Assembly: GCA_021852095.1 (NCBI GenBank)
Contig: JAJZOC010000004.1
Location: 1 to 13,229 of the forward strand
DNA: 13,229 bases
From: a bacterium
GTDB taxonomy: Bacteria; Patescibacteriota; Microgenomatia; Levybacterales; UBA12049
Direction of reading: 5' to 3'
Positions 12,242 through 13,229 of this stretch are shown here, one piece after another. The notes under the pieces are model-generated. The model was not told the DNA's origin. It saw nothing but the letters and a program-made list of their open reading frames with translations, and did no database searches. The stretch's first letter is position 1; each line of letters opens with the position of its first letter. Position numbers and translations under genes: made by a program.

Positions 12242-13229
12242 CTACATGAATAAACGGGCTACTCCAACAATTAAGATAGTAATACCAATTCCGCTGATTA
12301 CTTTAGCAACACCAAACGCATCTGACAACCATCCAACCAAAATAATAGGTAATATAGAGAATATGCCTGTTAACGCATTAAGCGCTCCATATATTTTACC
12401 TCTAAATGAATCAGGAGTATTTTCTTGAAGAAAAGTATTCGACGGAATAAAAACTAAAGCGTTTGAAACACCTAAGATAAAGGATAAAAAAACCATTAGA
12501 CGAAGAGCATTCATAGACAAAATAGGAGGAAGATATAAGGATATTCTTACTCCATATGACAATAAAATAAAGGCAAAAGCCGAAAGTAAAAGTCCAAAAG
12601 TAACGCTTCTTTCTCTTGCGCCAACATGAAGAAAGTTACTTAAGATTAAAGACCCTATAACCATTCCTAAAGCCGCGGGGGTTATAAATAATATCGGAAA
12701 CTGGTTAATGGGAACATTCAGCACTTGATTTACATATCCTGGCCCTACAACAGCAACGATAAGAACAATAGTCTGAGAAAGCGTTAGAAGAAACAATGAG
12801 TGATATATTTCTTTAGTTTTAAGAATTATTTTAAATAACTGTTTTATCTCTAATCTGAGAGTTGTGGGCAAATTAATTTTGTCTTCAGACACAGCTCCCT
12901 CAGATTCTTTAGAATCGGTATTAATAAAGAATATAAAAACAGCCGCTATAAGAATAAATATAGCTAAGAGCAAAAATATATTGCGATTTCCCAACAAAAT
13001 AAGAAACGGACCGGAGAGCGCATATGCGACAAGCATGGAACCATATATTCCTATTCCAAATAAAGCATTGGCTGGTAATAATAAGTTTTTCCTAACTATT
13101 AACGGAATCATCGGCGATTCGGCAGGAACAAAGAATTGAGTAGCGGTAGATATAGCAAAGGAAAGAAAAAGAATTACTACAAGGCTATCATGAAAGTAAG
13201 CTAGAAGAACAAGAAGTAACGCTCTTATA
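12242..13229 (-). CDS. MFS transporter, 5' end outside the window
   Basis: The frame is open from the window edge to the TAG at 12244-12242, giving 328 visible residues. The ATG at 13111 is internal: 39 further in-frame codons precede it without a stop and read as transporter sequence, including FFVPAESPMIPLIV. That PAE...P.IV...LLPANAL pattern is typical of the MFS branch containing EntS-like exporters. About eight to nine helices are visible, with a polar loop rich in Glu/Lys (about TDSKESEGAVSEDK) that matches the central cytoplasmic loop, then the C-terminal bundle with NTPDSFRGKIYGALNALTG, the usual loop motif of this branch. It would export a small molecule using the proton gradient; the substrate is unknown. 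It is the upstream gene of the Lgt-like/RluA-family operon. Confidence 0.88.
   Translation of the reverse strand, partial: IRALLLVLLAYFHDSLVVILFLSFAISTATQFFVPAESPMIPLIVRKNLLLPANALFGIGIYGSMLVAYALSGPFLILLGNRNIFLLLAIFILIAAVFIFFINTDSKESEGAVSEDKINLPTTLRLEIKQLFKIILKTKEIYHSLFLLTLSQTIVLIVAVVGPGYVNQVLNVPINQFPILFITPAALGMVIGSLILSNFLHVGARERSVTFGLLLSAFAFILLSYGVRISLYLPPILSMNALRLMVFLSFILGVSNALVFIPSNTFLQENTPDSFRGKIYGALNALTGIFSILPIILVGWLSDAFGVAKVISGIGITILIVGVARLFM

Overview
The window is AT-rich bacterial DNA with short, tightly packed genes and the standard code (TGA is a stop). Most well-supported gene starts lack a Shine-Dalgarno (SD) sequence and have a sigma-70 -10 box 6-9 nt upstream of the ATG. The gene set (reduced CAD-like dihydroorotase, a lone Xer-type recombinase, YebC, a degenerate LCP/LytR_C protein, a lysine-rich micro-protein starting MGSFGGYYKG) fits a Patescibacteria/CPR genome, probably Microgenomates-like. 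That placement is inference from gene style; no rRNA is present.

Layout. 1-95 (-): 5' end of a gene leaving the window, with a perfect SD. 272-1430 (+): ECF sigma factor overlapping a single-pass membrane protein, a likely sigma/anti-sigma pair. 1462-3743 (+): rarA/mgsA, then a CAD-like dihydroorotase. 3755-4687 (-): tyrosine recombinase, divergent from a membrane-anchored GH18 protein (4761-6242, +). 6243-7035: about 0.8 kb without a recognisable gene; it holds hairpins, one perfect DnaA-box 9-mer and an orphan extended -10 promoter. 7036-8636 (-): yebC and a polytopic membrane protein. 8712-9401 (+): TPR protein, divergent from yebC. 9416-10563 (-): SD-led micro-protein, LCP/LytR_C protein and a 47-aa membrane mini-protein. 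10564-10737: repeat-bearing spacer. 10738-13229 (-): MFS transporter (5' end outside), Lgt-like membrane protein, RluA-family pseudouridine synthase.

How the genes relate. The window mixes housekeeping (replication-fork repair, pyrimidine synthesis, chromosome resolution, rRNA modification, translation) with cell-envelope functions (sigma/anti-sigma, GH18, LytR_C, MFS and several small or polytopic membrane proteins). No single multi-gene pathway is evident.

Main points of interest: (i) a recurrent promoter-to-ATG geometry that predicts leaderless mRNAs for at least five genes, beside two SD-led genes; (ii) a tandem-hairpin element flanked by ATTGAAA heptamer repeats, inserted in frame in the pseudouridine synthase gene like a Rickettsia palindromic element; (iii) an intergenic block that may encode an RNA. 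I did not find a defence system, CRISPR array, insertion sequence, tRNA or rRNA.
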